DNA from: an uncultured Ruminiclostridium sp.
GTDB taxonomy: Bacteria; Bacillota; Clostridia; Oscillospirales; Ruminococcaceae
Length of the DNA: 15,137 nucleotides
Direction of reading: 5' to 3'
Assembly (NCBI GenBank): GCA_910585505.1
Contig: CAJUFF010000056.1
Span: 1-15,137, forward strand
Shown: positions 6,822-14,569 of the stretch, one piece after another
How positions within the stretch are numbered: position 1 is the stretch's first letter
How the letters are laid out: every line of letters begins with the position of its first letter
Position numbers and translations under genes: made by a program
Notes under the pieces: model-generated
What the model was told of the DNA's origin: nothing
Database searches by the model: none
What the model saw: only the letters and a program-made list of their open reading frames with translations

Positions 6822-8645
6822 TTGATATTATCCTCAAAGATATCTCCGGATATAATAAAAAAACTTACGTTGGCGGAAAAAGAACAGCTTTGTTCGGAAC
6901 TCAGGTCATATATAATAGAGATTGTTTACGGAACCGGGGGACATTTGGCTTCCAGTCTCGGCGCAGTGGAGCTTTGCGTAGCTCTGCACAGTGTTTTTTC
7001 CACTCCGGATGACAAAATAATTTTTGATGTGGGTCATCAGGCATATGCCCATAAAATAATAACGGACAGATATAAAGAATTTTGCAGGCTGCGGAGCGAA
7101 GGAGGAATATCAGGATTTCCGCGTCCCGACGAGTCGGTGCACGACGCTTTTATAGCTGGCCACGCAAGCACTTCTATTTCCGCCGCTCTCGGAATTGCCA
7201 AAGCAATGGAGATAAAGGGTGACGATCATCATGTTGTATCAGTTATTGGCGACGGTGCGCTGACCGGTGGTGAAGCCTACGAGGGCTTGAACAACGCCAG
7301 TAAGATTAAAAGAAGCTTCATTGTTATATTGAACGACAATGAAATGTCGATATCGAAAAATTCAGGTGCTGTAGCGGCGTATTTGTCTCAGATGCGTTCC
7401 TCAACCAAGTATTATGAAACAAAAAAGCGTGTAAAAGAGGCGCTGTCCAAATCCGCAATAGGCAGAGAACTTTCAAGATCGGTAAGCGGCACAAAAGAGC
7501 TTGTAAAATTTGCGATATTTCAGAGCAACATATTTCAGAATTTAGGCTATAAATACTTAGGCCCCATAGACGGAAACAATTTGTCCGAGCTGATAGATAC
7601 TCTGAATGTGGCAAAACAGCTGAACGAGCCGTGCATAGTCCATATAAAGACCAAGAAGGGAAAGGGATATCTGCCGGCGGAACAGAATTCGGGTGAATAT
7701 CACGGGATTGCGAAAAGAAAAGCCATTTTTCGTGAAGAGGCGGGAGAAACTTATTCGGAGACTATGGGAAGGTATCTTACTGAACTGGCGGATAAAGACG
7801 AAAGAATATGCGCGGTAACCGCAGCAATGAAATACGCTACCGGGCTTCAGCATTTTGCCAAAGCGCATAAGTCACGATTTTTCGATGTTGGTATTGCCGA
7901 AGAGCATGCGGTAACCTTTGCCGGCGGACTTGCGTCACAGGGGCTGATTCCGGTATTGGGGATATATTCTACTTTTTTACAGCGCTCCTACGATCAGATA
8001 ATACACGATTTGGCTATTGAAGAAGAGCATGTGGTTTTCGCAATAGACAGAGCGGGAGTGGTAGGCGAGGACGGAGAGACGCATCAGGGGCTTTTTGATG
8101 TATCAATGCTTTCAAGTATACCCAAAACGGTTATTTATTCCCCATCAAATGCGGAAGAACTTAAGGCTTCAATAAAGAAGGCTCTTTACGGATGCAAGGG
8201 AATAGCCGCCGTTCGTTATCCTAAAGGGGAAGCGGTAACCGGAAGCTCCGAAAAAGCGGATTATGATCTGCGTTTTTATGATTGCGGAAAAAATGCGTTG
8301 ATAATTACTTACGGAAGGATTACCGGCAACGCTTTGACAGCGGCTAAAAAAAATAAGACCGATTTGCTTCAGATGGTGAAGATATATCCTATTTCGGAAA
8401 AAGCTTTAAGCATTGCGGAAAAATATGACAAGGTGCTGTTTTTTGAAGAAGGGATACGTTCCGGCGGAATTGCGGAAAAGTTTTCCGCTGCGCTTACCGA
8501 GCGGCAATGGAAGGGTAATTTTAAGATAACTGCAGTGTCCGACAGTTTTGTCAAATATGGAGATATGGAAAAACAGCTTTCGGATTTCCGACTGGATGCC
8601 GAGGGAATGATTAAAGCGGTGGGTGAAGCGATTGGGAAGACTTGA
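6822..8645 (+). CDS. dxs: 1-deoxy-D-xylulose-5-phosphate synthase
   Basis: The first enzyme of the MEP isoprenoid pathway: it condenses pyruvate and glyceraldehyde 3-phosphate to DXP using thiamine diphosphate. It has 607 residues, typical for the family. Visible motifs are GGHLASSLGAVE (39-50), DVGHQAYAHK (69-78), the cofactor motif GDGALTGGEAYEGLNN (143-158) with NDNEMSISKN (171-180), GPIDG (247-251), and FDVGIAEEHAVTFAGGL (354-370) holding the catalytic Glu360. DRAGVVGEDGETHQGLFD (409-426) is also canonical. The start is TTG at 6822 with AGGGG nine bases upstream; the next residues align with the usual N-terminus. The product also feeds thiamine and pyridoxal synthesis in some bacteria. 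The 3' end overlaps tlyA. A mobile element lies in the leader. Confidence 0.97.
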   Translation: MILSSKISPDIIKKLTLAEKEQLCSELRSYIIEIVYGTGGHLASSLGAVELCVALHSVFSTPDDKIIFDVGHQAYAHKIITDRYKEFCRLRSEGGISGFPRPDESVHDAFIAGHASTSISAALGIAKAMEIKGDDHHVVSVIGDGALTGGEAYEGLNNASKIKRSFIVILNDNEMSISKNSGAVAAYLSQMRSSTKYYETKKRVKEALSKSAIGRELSRSVSGTKELVKFAIFQSNIFQNLGYKYLGPIDGNNLSELIDTLNVAKQLNEPCIVHIKTKKGKGYLPAEQNSGEYHGIAKRKAIFREEAGETYSETMGRYLTELADKDERICAVTAAMKYATGLQHFAKAHKSRFFDVGIAEEHAVTFAGGLASQGLIPVLGIYSTFLQRSYDQIIHDLAIEEEHVVFAIDRAGVVGEDGETHQGLFDVSMLSSIPKTVIYSPSNAEELKASIKKALYGCKGIAAVRYPKGEAVTGSSEKADYDLRFYDCGKNALIITYGRITGNALTAAKKNKTDLLQMVKIYPISEKALSIAEKYDKVLFFEEGIRSGGIAEKFSAALTERQWKGNFKITAVSDSFVKYGDMEKQLSDFRLDAEGMIKAVGEAIGKT

Positions 8646-9354
8646 CGTTGAAATGGCGTCGCGCGCTCTTGTAAAGAGCCGCAGCATGGCGCAGGGGCTG
8701 ATAAAGGATGGCATAGTTTTCGTAAATGGTCATTGTGTAAATAAAGCTTCCCTTGATATAAATGAAAGAGATGTTATAGAAATAAGAGGCGAGCTTCCTA
8801 AGTATGTGGGACGCGGCGGATTAAAGCTGCAAAAGGCAATAGATGTTTTTCACATCGCGCTCTCGGATTGTGTCTGTATTGACGTGGGAGCATCTACCGG
8901 CGGATTTACCGACTGTATGCTGCAAAAAGGAGCAAAAGTTGTATATGCCGTAGATGTGGGAAAAGGTCAGCTTGACGAAAAGCTTAAGAACGACAGAAGG
9001 GTTATATCCCTTGAGAATACCGACATAAGAGTTGCCGGTGAAAAAATACCGGAAAAGGCCGATTTTATATCGGTTGACGTATCCTTTATTTCACTCAAAC
9101 TGATTCTCGGAACGGTGAAAGCGCTTTTAAAAAAGGAAGGAAAAGCCATAGCACTTATAAAACCTCAGTTCGAGGTTGGAAAAGGCGGAATAGGGAAGGG
9201 CGGTATTGTAAAAAATCCGATTTTAAGAGAAAAAGCGGTAAAGGAAATAAAGGAATATGCGGAAGATATGGGTTTTCGTTGTGAAGGCTTGACGGTGTCC
9301 CCCATAAAGGGAGGGGACGGAAATACGGAATATCTTATTTATCTTTCGATATAA
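8623..9354 (+). CDS. tlyA: TlyA family rRNA methyltransferase
   Basis: A TlyA/YqxC protein, predicted to 2'-O-methylate rRNA with S-adenosylmethionine (the mycobacterial homologue modifies 16S and 23S rRNA). Up to 243 residues. An S4 RNA-binding domain (about 6-56, RLDVEMASRALVKSRSMAQG then VFVNG) precedes an FtsJ-like Rossmann domain with the cofactor loop DVGASTGGFTDCML (87-100), ADFISVDVSFISL (146-158) and ALIKPQFEVGKGG (177-189). The start is uncertain: GTG at 8623 has only a distant GAGGGA, while TTG at 8632 has GGTGA five bases upstream and gives 240 residues. Either way the gene overlaps the dxs stop by 14-23 bases, implying coupled translation. The old name 'hemolysin A' should not be taken as a function here. 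Confidence 0.93.
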   Translation: MKRLGRLDVEMASRALVKSRSMAQGLIKDGIVFVNGHCVNKASLDINERDVIEIRGELPKYVGRGGLKLQKAIDVFHIALSDCVCIDVGASTGGFTDCMLQKGAKVVYAVDVGKGQLDEKLKNDRRVISLENTDIRVAGEKIPEKADFISVDVSFISLKLILGTVKALLKKEGKAIALIKPQFEVGKGGIGKGGIVKNPILREKAVKEIKEYAEDMGFRCEGLTVSPIKGGDGNTEYLIYLSI

Positions 9355-9401
9355 ATTATGAAGATTTTTCGGCAACAATGGATTGATTTTATGAGGTGCA
9401 T

Positions 9402-10265
9402 ATGAAAATTTTTATTTGCGCTAATCTATATAAAGAAAAAACAGCGAATATCTTTCCTGATGTTATAAGATCGCTTAAGCTTTACGGAATGACGCCACTT
9501 GCGGAAAACAGGTTTTGCAATGTTTGCAGGGGAATGAATCTTAACGGTATTTGTTTTGGAGAAGCTGAGGAGAATGCCGAAAAGTGTGATTTTTTCCTGA
9601 CTATCGGCGGTGACGGTACCATTTTGAGATGGGGAAAAAAGGCGGCGTTTTACAGAAAGCCGCTTATAGGAGTGAACACGGGCAGACTTGGATTTATGGC
9701 CACTTTGGAGAAAGAGAATCTTTCAATGCTTTCAGCTGTCTCCGAGGGAAAATACAAATTAAGCACGAGAATGATGCTTGACGTTATTATTATCACCGGA
9801 TCCGAACAGAAAAAATATACGGCGCTGAACGATGTTGTGCTTTTTAAGGGAACTACTTCAAAGCTTCCCGAATATCTTGTATTCAGCGGAGATACCGAAG
9901 TAACGCGTGTCCGTGCGGACGGGCTTATAATAAGCACTCCCACCGGTTCCACCGCTTATTCCTTATCGGCGGGCGGACCTATTATCGACCCCAAAATATA
10001 CTGCTTTGAATTGACGGCACTTTGTCCCCACACGCTTTTTAACCGTTCAATGCTTTTATCGGTTGAAGAGCCTTTAAGAGCTGAATACATCGCTTATGAA
10101 AACAGCAGTGTTTTTGTATCGGTAGACGGGAATGAATCGGTTCCGATTTCCCCGGATGACAGTGTTAAAATAAAAAAATCGGAGCTTTGTTTAAATCTTA
10201 TAGATATTGAAGGCGAGAGCTTTTACAGCTCGGTGCACAGCAAGCTTATGAAGCCCTTAAAATAA
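9402..10265 (+). CDS. nadK: NAD kinase
   Basis: An ATP- or polyphosphate-dependent NAD kinase, which makes NADP+. With the ATG at 9402 the protein has 287 residues. Signatures are TIGGDGTIL (67-75; the GGDGT phosphate-binding motif), GVNTGRLGFMA (90-100) and RADGLIISTPTGSTAYSLSA (171-190), followed by GGP. An in-frame GTG at 9396 would add two residues, but it lies inside GAGGTG (9393-9398), the ribosome site for the ATG. The gap to tlyA is short and without a terminator. nadK between tlyA and argR is a common arrangement in Clostridia although not in B. subtilis. Confidence 0.96.
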   Translation: MKIFICANLYKEKTANIFPDVIRSLKLYGMTPLAENRFCNVCRGMNLNGICFGEAEENAEKCDFFLTIGGDGTILRWGKKAAFYRKPLIGVNTGRLGFMATLEKENLSMLSAVSEGKYKLSTRMMLDVIIITGSEQKKYTALNDVVLFKGTTSKLPEYLVFSGDTEVTRVRADGLIISTPTGSTAYSLSAGGPIIDPKIYCFELTALCPHTLFNRSMLLSVEEPLRAEYIAYENSSVFVSVDGNESVPISPDDSVKIKKSELCLNLIDIEGESFYSSVHSKLMKPLK

Positions 10266-10289
10266 TTCGGGTAACGGAGGTGTAATCCG

Positions 10290-10721
10290 ATGAAAAAGAA
10301 AAGACAGGCTGAAATATTGAATATCATAAGGGAAAGACCCGTTGAAAATCAGGAAATGCTGATAGCCGCTTTGTCGGAGCGTGGCTACACGGTGACCCAG
10401 GCCACCGTTTCGAGGGACATAAATGAACTTCGGTTGGAGAAAAATATTAACGACGATGGTATAAATTGTTACTCAAAGGTGTATGACAGTAATAAGTTTG
10501 GAAATATTTTTCAGCAGTCGGTAATTAATGTAAATTACGCTATGAACATAGTGTGTCTGAAGTGTCACTCCGGACTTGCCAACGCCGCCTGTGCCGCTTT
10601 TGACGGAATGAATCACGGACTTGCGGTGGGAACCATTGCGGGTGATGATACGGTATTTATTCTTATGAAAACGGAAAGCGAGGCCAGAGAACTGTGTGAA
10701 AAATTCAGGAGTATGTTCTGA
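10290..10721 (+). CDS. argR: Arginine repressor ArgR/AhrC
   Basis: A 143-residue arginine-responsive regulator. The N-terminal winged helix-turn-helix includes VTQATVSRDINELRL (35-49), the recognition helix region of the family. The C-terminal domain, which forms the hexamer and binds arginine, carries AVGTIAGDDTVFILM (112-126) with the two aspartates that contact arginine intact. It is expected to repress arginine biosynthesis and activate catabolism when arginine is present. The ATG follows an excellent GGAGGTG ribosome site eight bases upstream. The linker (about 55-70) is ordinary. I found no convincing ARG box in the window. Its place before recN is the ancestral order shared with B. subtilis. 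Confidence 0.95.
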   Translation: MKKKRQAEILNIIRERPVENQEMLIAALSERGYTVTQATVSRDINELRLEKNINDDGINCYSKVYDSNKFGNIFQQSVINVNYAMNIVCLKCHSGLANAACAAFDGMNHGLAVGTIAGDDTVFILMKTESEARELCEKFRSMF

Positions 10722-10791
10722 ACGGATACATAATTTATTATAAAAACGTCCGCTCAAAAACGGAAAGAAATAAGGAAGGGAGTGAGGCGGC

Positions 10792-12450
10792 TTGCTCAAA
10801 GAATTGGATATAGAAAATCTCGCTGTTATCGAAAAAGCGGCTATTTCATTCTGTGATAATCTTAACGTCTTTTCCGGTGAAACGGGAGCGGGAAAAAGTA
10901 TCCTTATAGGCGGAATAAACGCTGTGCTTGGCGGAAGGATAGGCAGAGATATTGTAAGAACTGGTGAAAGTAAGGCGGTAGTTACCGCGCTTTTTGACAA
11001 TATACCCAAACATGTTGCGGAAAAGCTCGAAGAAAACGGTTACTCCTGTGATGGCGAGCTGCTTTTGCAGCGGGAGATTACCTCGGACGGAAAGGGTACT
11101 GCGCGGATAAACGGTAAGATAGCCACCGCCTCGGTGCTTAGAGAGATCGCGTCAAGGCTTATTGATATACATGGGCAGCACGATACCGCCATTTTAATGA
11201 GCACTGATAATCAGCGGCAGATATTGGATACTTATGGCGGTATTGAAAAAAAGCTTAAAGAATACAGAGAAATATTCAGGGATTTTTCCCATATCAGCAA
11301 AGAGGTAAGGAATTTACAGCTTCGTATTGAGGAGAGAGAAAACCGTATAAGCGAACTTACAGAAAAAATAGAGGACGTAGATAGCTATAAATTGAAGCCC
11401 GACGAGGAAAGCGAGGTTACAGCGCAGCTTGAAGCGGCGAGGAGCTTTGAAGAGGTACAGAGCGCTTTGTCTTCGGCGTATGTAAGTATCAGCGGTTTTG
11501 ATGACGGAGAAGGTGCGGTAAGTTTATTGAGAGGCGCGTCGGGTGAGCTTGAAAAAATTTCGGAAAAGATTGATGGAATGAATGAGCTTTCTCAAAGGCT
11601 GTCAGGTATTATTATTGATCTTGAAGATATCGGGAGCGAGGTTTCAAAAAATTTGAACGATGATTACAGCCCCGAAAATGTATCACTGTTTGAAAACAGA
11701 AAAAGCGATCTCCTTTTGCTGAAACGGCGTTACAGGATGGAAATAAACGATCTTATAGAAGCTCTTTCACATTGGAAATTAGAGCTTGAAGAGCTGAAAA
11801 CAGGGGACGACGCTTTGGAAAAACTGAATGATCGCAGAAGGGAACTGGCGGATGAAGTAAAGAAAAGGGCACAGGAGATAAGCGGACTCCGCAAAAAGGC
11901 GGCCGAGAAGTTGGTGAATGCCATTACGGAGGAGCTTGTTTTTCTGGATATGCCGAATGTGCGGTTTGTTTTCGATTTTCAGAGGGACAAAATCACAAAT
12001 ACGGGAATGGACAAGATAGAAATGCTTATTTCCGTAAATAAGGGCGAAGAACCAAAGCCGATGAATAAGATTGCTTCCGGCGGCGAGCTTTCAAGGATAA
12101 TGTTAGCGGTAAAAAACGTTCTGGCTTCGGCGGACGATGTGCCGACTATGATTTTTGACGAGATAGATACGGGAATCAGCGGAAGGGCTGCGCATAAGGT
12201 TGGAGTAAAGCTGTATGAGATAGCGAGGAAAAGACAGGTGCTTTGTGTTACTCATTTAGCGCAGATTGCGGCAATGGGGGACAGGCATCTTTTAATAGAA
12301 AAGCGGAGCGATGAGAGCAGGACTTATACTAATGTTCAGGCTTTGGAGTTTGAGGAAAGAAAAAGGGAAATCGCGAGAATTATTTCGGGTGAATCAGATA
12401 ACGAAATAACGCTGAAGAGCGCTGAAGAGCTTTTGAAAAGAGGAAAATGA
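10792..12450 (+). CDS. recN: DNA repair protein RecN
   Basis: An SMC-like ATPase that acts early in double-strand break repair, probably by tethering DNA ends. It has 552 residues. The N-terminal half carries Walker A GETGAGKS (29-36) and the family signature RLIDIHGQHDTAILM (about 122-136). Two coiled-coil arms cover roughly 150-380. The C-terminal half has the ABC signature IASGGELSRIMLAVKN (about 427-442), Walker B TMIFDEIDTGISG (about 452-464) and the switch histidine in VTHLAQIAAMGD. The start is TTG with GAGG four bases upstream and a stronger AAGGAAGGGAG just before it; the next residues (LKELDIENLAVIEKA) are the standard RecN N-terminus. It is the last gene of the cluster, followed by a terminator. 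Confidence 0.96.
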   Translation: MLKELDIENLAVIEKAAISFCDNLNVFSGETGAGKSILIGGINAVLGGRIGRDIVRTGESKAVVTALFDNIPKHVAEKLEENGYSCDGELLLQREITSDGKGTARINGKIATASVLREIASRLIDIHGQHDTAILMSTDNQRQILDTYGGIEKKLKEYREIFRDFSHISKEVRNLQLRIEERENRISELTEKIEDVDSYKLKPDEESEVTAQLEAARSFEEVQSALSSAYVSISGFDDGEGAVSLLRGASGELEKISEKIDGMNELSQRLSGIIIDLEDIGSEVSKNLNDDYSPENVSLFENRKSDLLLLKRRYRMEINDLIEALSHWKLELEELKTGDDALEKLNDRRRELADEVKKRAQEISGLRKKAAEKLVNAITEELVFLDMPNVRFVFDFQRDKITNTGMDKIEMLISVNKGEEPKPMNKIASGGELSRIMLAVKNVLASADDVPTMIFDEIDTGISGRAAHKVGVKLYEIARKRQVLCVTHLAQIAAMGDRHLLIEKRSDESRTYTNVQALEFEERKREIARIISGESDNEITLKSAEELLKRGK

Positions 12451-12455
12451 ATGAT

Positions 12456-12487
12456 AAAGCTGTAATCTTTTTCGGGATTACAGCTTT
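12456..12487. terminator. Bidirectional intrinsic terminator after recN
   Basis: AAAGCTGTAATC (12456-12467) and GATTACAGCTTT (12476-12487) form a perfect 12-base stem with an eight-base loop. The stem ends in A:T pairs, and one more T follows, so it can end both recN on the plus strand and the converging DUF1349 relic on the minus strand. It begins six bases after the recN stop. Confidence 0.85.
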
Positions 12488-12499
12488 TCGTATGATAGA

Positions 12500-13251
12500 T
12501 TATTTTCCGGTTCTGATATTTTTTAACGTTTTCTTTTCAATTGAAAGATTTTCATAGACTCTGATTCCTCCGTCACCTGTGGGAGCCTGTGCCAACAGAC
12601 CCACTTTGACCGTGGATTCGACAGGCAGGTGAAAATATCTCATCATATAGAAGTTTTTACCGTCAGCGGAATAGTGTAAAGCGAAAATTTTCCCTAACCG
12701 GCATACCTGAAGCCAAGCAGTATTTCCTTCGATATTACATCCGTTTGCGTCGTCGGAATCGCCTTTTGTCACCACGCTTACAGCCGCGTGGGTTCCAAAA
12801 TCGGTCAATTCGAAGCAGCATTTTGCCCAACATTTTAAACCATTCGTAACCATTACCGACGCCTAATCATAAGTATCTTTAAATTCGTGGGAAACCGTTA
12901 TTTTAAGTACAAAGTCTCCATCTACTTCGGTATAGTAGTAAGGGGCATGCATAGAGATTCGGGAAGAATACCTTCTTCGTATTCGTCGTTGCTTCCGCAG
13001 AAAAAGTCAGTTTTTAGCGGGTGCGGTTTTCTGACTTTTTGATCGCGCTTTCGTTTAACCATTTAAGGCAACATCGCGCAATGACCGCCTGACGGCTTTG
13101 CGTGCGGTTTGCTTGCATATTTTCCGTCATCTTGCGCAAACCTTTCTTGAAAAATACATCAGTATTCCTGCGTCGGATTTATACAAGCTGACGAAAAATC
13201 TGACGGCGCAATCCATACACAATCATTGTGCGGTGTTGTCTTAAATTCCAT
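12500..13251 (-). pseudogene. DUF1349 family gene, inactivated by insertion, frameshifts and a stop
   Basis: Read on the minus strand, this is a DUF1349 (concanavalin-like fold, YesU-related) gene in several pieces. It starts at 13251 with ATG GAA TTT, one base after the MFS stop and with AAAGGAGA in the MFS end as ribosome site. A 174-bp element interrupts codon 4; removing it and one TTAA restores MEFKWLNESAIKKSENR. The frame then shifts near 13016-13030 to APLKTDFFCGS, and shifts again near 12946-12952 between LPESLC and APYYYTEVDGDFVLKITV. A TAG at 12865-12863 stands where the family has a residue after DTYD. The last piece (from about 12862, 120 codons) is open and well conserved: KCCFELTDFGTHAAVSVVTK, NTAWLQVC, GKNFYMMRYFHLP, VKVGLLAQAPTGDGG, NIRTGK. 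The original protein probably bound or acted on carbohydrate, but the family's function is not established. Confidence 0.85.
13067..13240. mobile_element. 174-bp MITE-like element with TTAA duplication, inside the DUF1349 gene
   Basis: The ends AAGGCAACATCGCGCAATGA (13065-13084) and TCATTGTGCGGTGTTGTCTT (13223-13242) are inverted copies matching at 17 of 20 positions, and the symmetry continues outward through ATTTAA. TTAA flanks both sides (13063-13066 and 13241-13244) and reads as the target duplication. The interior contains no open reading frame of note. Removal of the element with one TTAA rejoins the DUF1349 coding sequence in frame, which supports the boundaries. The ends do not resemble those of the element at 6617-6773, so two families are present. 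Confidence 0.83.
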
Positions 13252-13252
13252 C

Positions 13253-14452
13253 TTAATTTTCTCCTTTTAGTTTATTTTTTCTCCTTATGATTCTCAGGAT
13301 AAGGAGAGATATTATCAGCACCAGCGGGAATATGCAGCCCGCAAACATTCCCTTTTGAAGATTGTCGTTAGAGCGCTGGGCAATATTGCCTACCAATCCG
13401 GGGCCGAAGGAGCCGCCAAGATCGCCCGCCATAGCCAACAGTGCAAACATTCCTGTTCCGCCTGCGGGGATATTTTCAGAGCAAATACTTATGGTTCCCG
13501 GCCACATAATGCCCACAGAAAATCCGCACATTATACAGCCTATTAGACCGATGACTGGTTCGTTGGACACCGAAGCTGCAATATAGCATAAAAGACAGAG
13601 AGCGCCCGAACCCATCATGAATTTCATCAGGCTTATTTTGCTGCCGCATTTTCCGTAAACGGAACGGCTGATTCCCATGGTTACGGCGAACATACAGGGA
13701 CCTATAAGGTCTCCCACCGCTTTTGGCAGCCCCAGTGCCGATTCGGCATAGGCCGAAGCCCATTGGGACATAGACAGCTCAGAGGCTCCCGCGCATACCA
13801 TCAGAATAATTGACAGCCAGAACAGCGGGATCTTTAACAGACTTCCCGTTTTCATACCCTTACCATCTTCGGTAAGATTTTCAATGGGGCATTTCGCAAA
13901 ATTATACACGTTGAAAAGCGGAACGACCGCCCATAAACATACAAGCCATTTCCATGTGTCTATGCCAAAAATCGCGAAAAAAAGCGTGGATAAGAGTATT
14001 ACTCCCACAGAGCCCCAACAATAAAACGAGTGAAGCAAGCTCATTACGGCTTCCTTATGGTCAAAGGGACACGCTTCAACTATCGGACTGCACAATACTT
14101 CTATAAGTCCGCTTCCTGTTGCGTAAACCATTACGCAAATTATAATTCCTATAAACGGGTCTGGTAAAAGCTCGGGCAGGAAGGCCAGTCCGATTAGTCC
14201 CGCCGCCGAGAACAACTCCGAAGCTATAACGCATTTTCGGTAGCCTATACGGTCGGCAAAACGCGAGCATAAAAGATCGACTATTAGCTGAGTAAGAAAA
14301 AACGTCACTGAAATAAGGGCAATCTTTTTTAACGGTATATCATAGTCGTTATGAAATTTCAGAAACAGAAGAGGGGCGAAATTTGCCGCTATTGCCTGTG
14401 TGATAAATCCAAGATAACAGGCTGTAAGCGTTTTTTTGTATTTATTTGCCAT
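13253..14452 (-). CDS. Major facilitator superfamily transporter
   Basis: A 399-residue membrane transporter with about twelve hydrophobic segments in two halves of six and a longer cytoplasmic loop near the middle (about 190-206, CPIENLTEDGKGMKTGS). The MFS signature after the second segment is present as FADRIGYRK (65-73). It resembles the sugar-permease (FucP-like) side of the superfamily in its neighbours: a divergent AraC-type regulator and a DUF1349 relic, both common near carbohydrate-use genes. The substrate cannot be read from sequence. The ATG at 14452 is preceded on the minus strand by GAAAGGAACG at slightly long spacing. The stop is followed after one base by the start of the DUF1349 pseudogene, so the two formed an operon. 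The reading frame is intact. Confidence 0.88.
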   Translation of the reverse strand: MANKYKKTLTACYLGFITQAIAANFAPLLFLKFHNDYDIPLKKIALISVTFFLTQLIVDLLCSRFADRIGYRKCVIASELFSAAGLIGLAFLPELLPDPFIGIIICVMVYATGSGLIEVLCSPIVEACPFDHKEAVMSLLHSFYCWGSVGVILLSTLFFAIFGIDTWKWLVCLWAVVPLFNVYNFAKCPIENLTEDGKGMKTGSLLKIPLFWLSIILMVCAGASELSMSQWASAYAESALGLPKAVGDLIGPCMFAVTMGISRSVYGKCGSKISLMKFMMGSGALCLLCYIAASVSNEPVIGLIGCIMCGFSVGIMWPGTISICSENIPAGGTGMFALLAMAGDLGGSFGPGLVGNIAQRSNDNLQKGMFAGCIFPLVLIISLLILRIIRRKNKLKGEN

Positions 14453-14453
14453 A

Positions 14454-14482
14454 TTGACTTACGTTCCTTTCGCTGTTATAAT
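14454..14482 (+). promoter_or_regulatory. Near-consensus promoter for the AraC-type regulator
   Basis: TTGACT (14454-14459), a 17-base spacer and TATAAT (14477-14482) match the sigma-A consensus at 11 of 12 positions. It points to the regulator gene, with a predicted leader of about 80 bases. It begins two bases beyond the MFS start codon on the other strand. Confidence 0.75.
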
Positions 14483-14486
14483 ATGA

Positions 14487-14511
14487 CTGGATTGTATCAT
14501 AGATTTCTGGA
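14487..14511. promoter_or_regulatory. CTGGA direct repeats, candidate operator between the divergent genes
   Basis: CTGGA occurs at 14487-14491 and 14507-14511, 20 bases start to start, close to two helical turns. AraC-type regulators commonly bind direct repeats with about this spacing. The pair covers the MFS -10 box and lies just downstream of the regulator -10 box. This is a pattern match only. Confidence 0.35.
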
Positions 14512-14519
14512 CATATCAA
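14491..14519 (-). promoter_or_regulatory. Promoter for the MFS transporter gene
   Basis: On the minus strand TTGATA (14519-14514), a 17-base spacer and TACAAT (14496-14491) match the sigma-A consensus at 10 of 12 positions, facing the MFS start at 14452. It faces the regulator promoter across the 117-base intergenic region, with the two -10 boxes only eight bases apart, so the two probably interfere. Confidence 0.7.
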
Positions 14520-14569
14520 TATACTATTTCGTATTTTTATTGCACAATATCACAAAAGGCGGATTTTTT

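Noticed and set aside
10722..10791. ARG box or terminator between argR and recN
   Set aside because: ATAATTTATTAT is a simple AT palindrome and does not fit the ARG box; no GC stem with a T tract.
13355..13586. Open frames on the plus strand within the MFS gene
   Set aside because: They are antisense shadows of a well-supported membrane transporter, with no ribosome site or recognisable domain.
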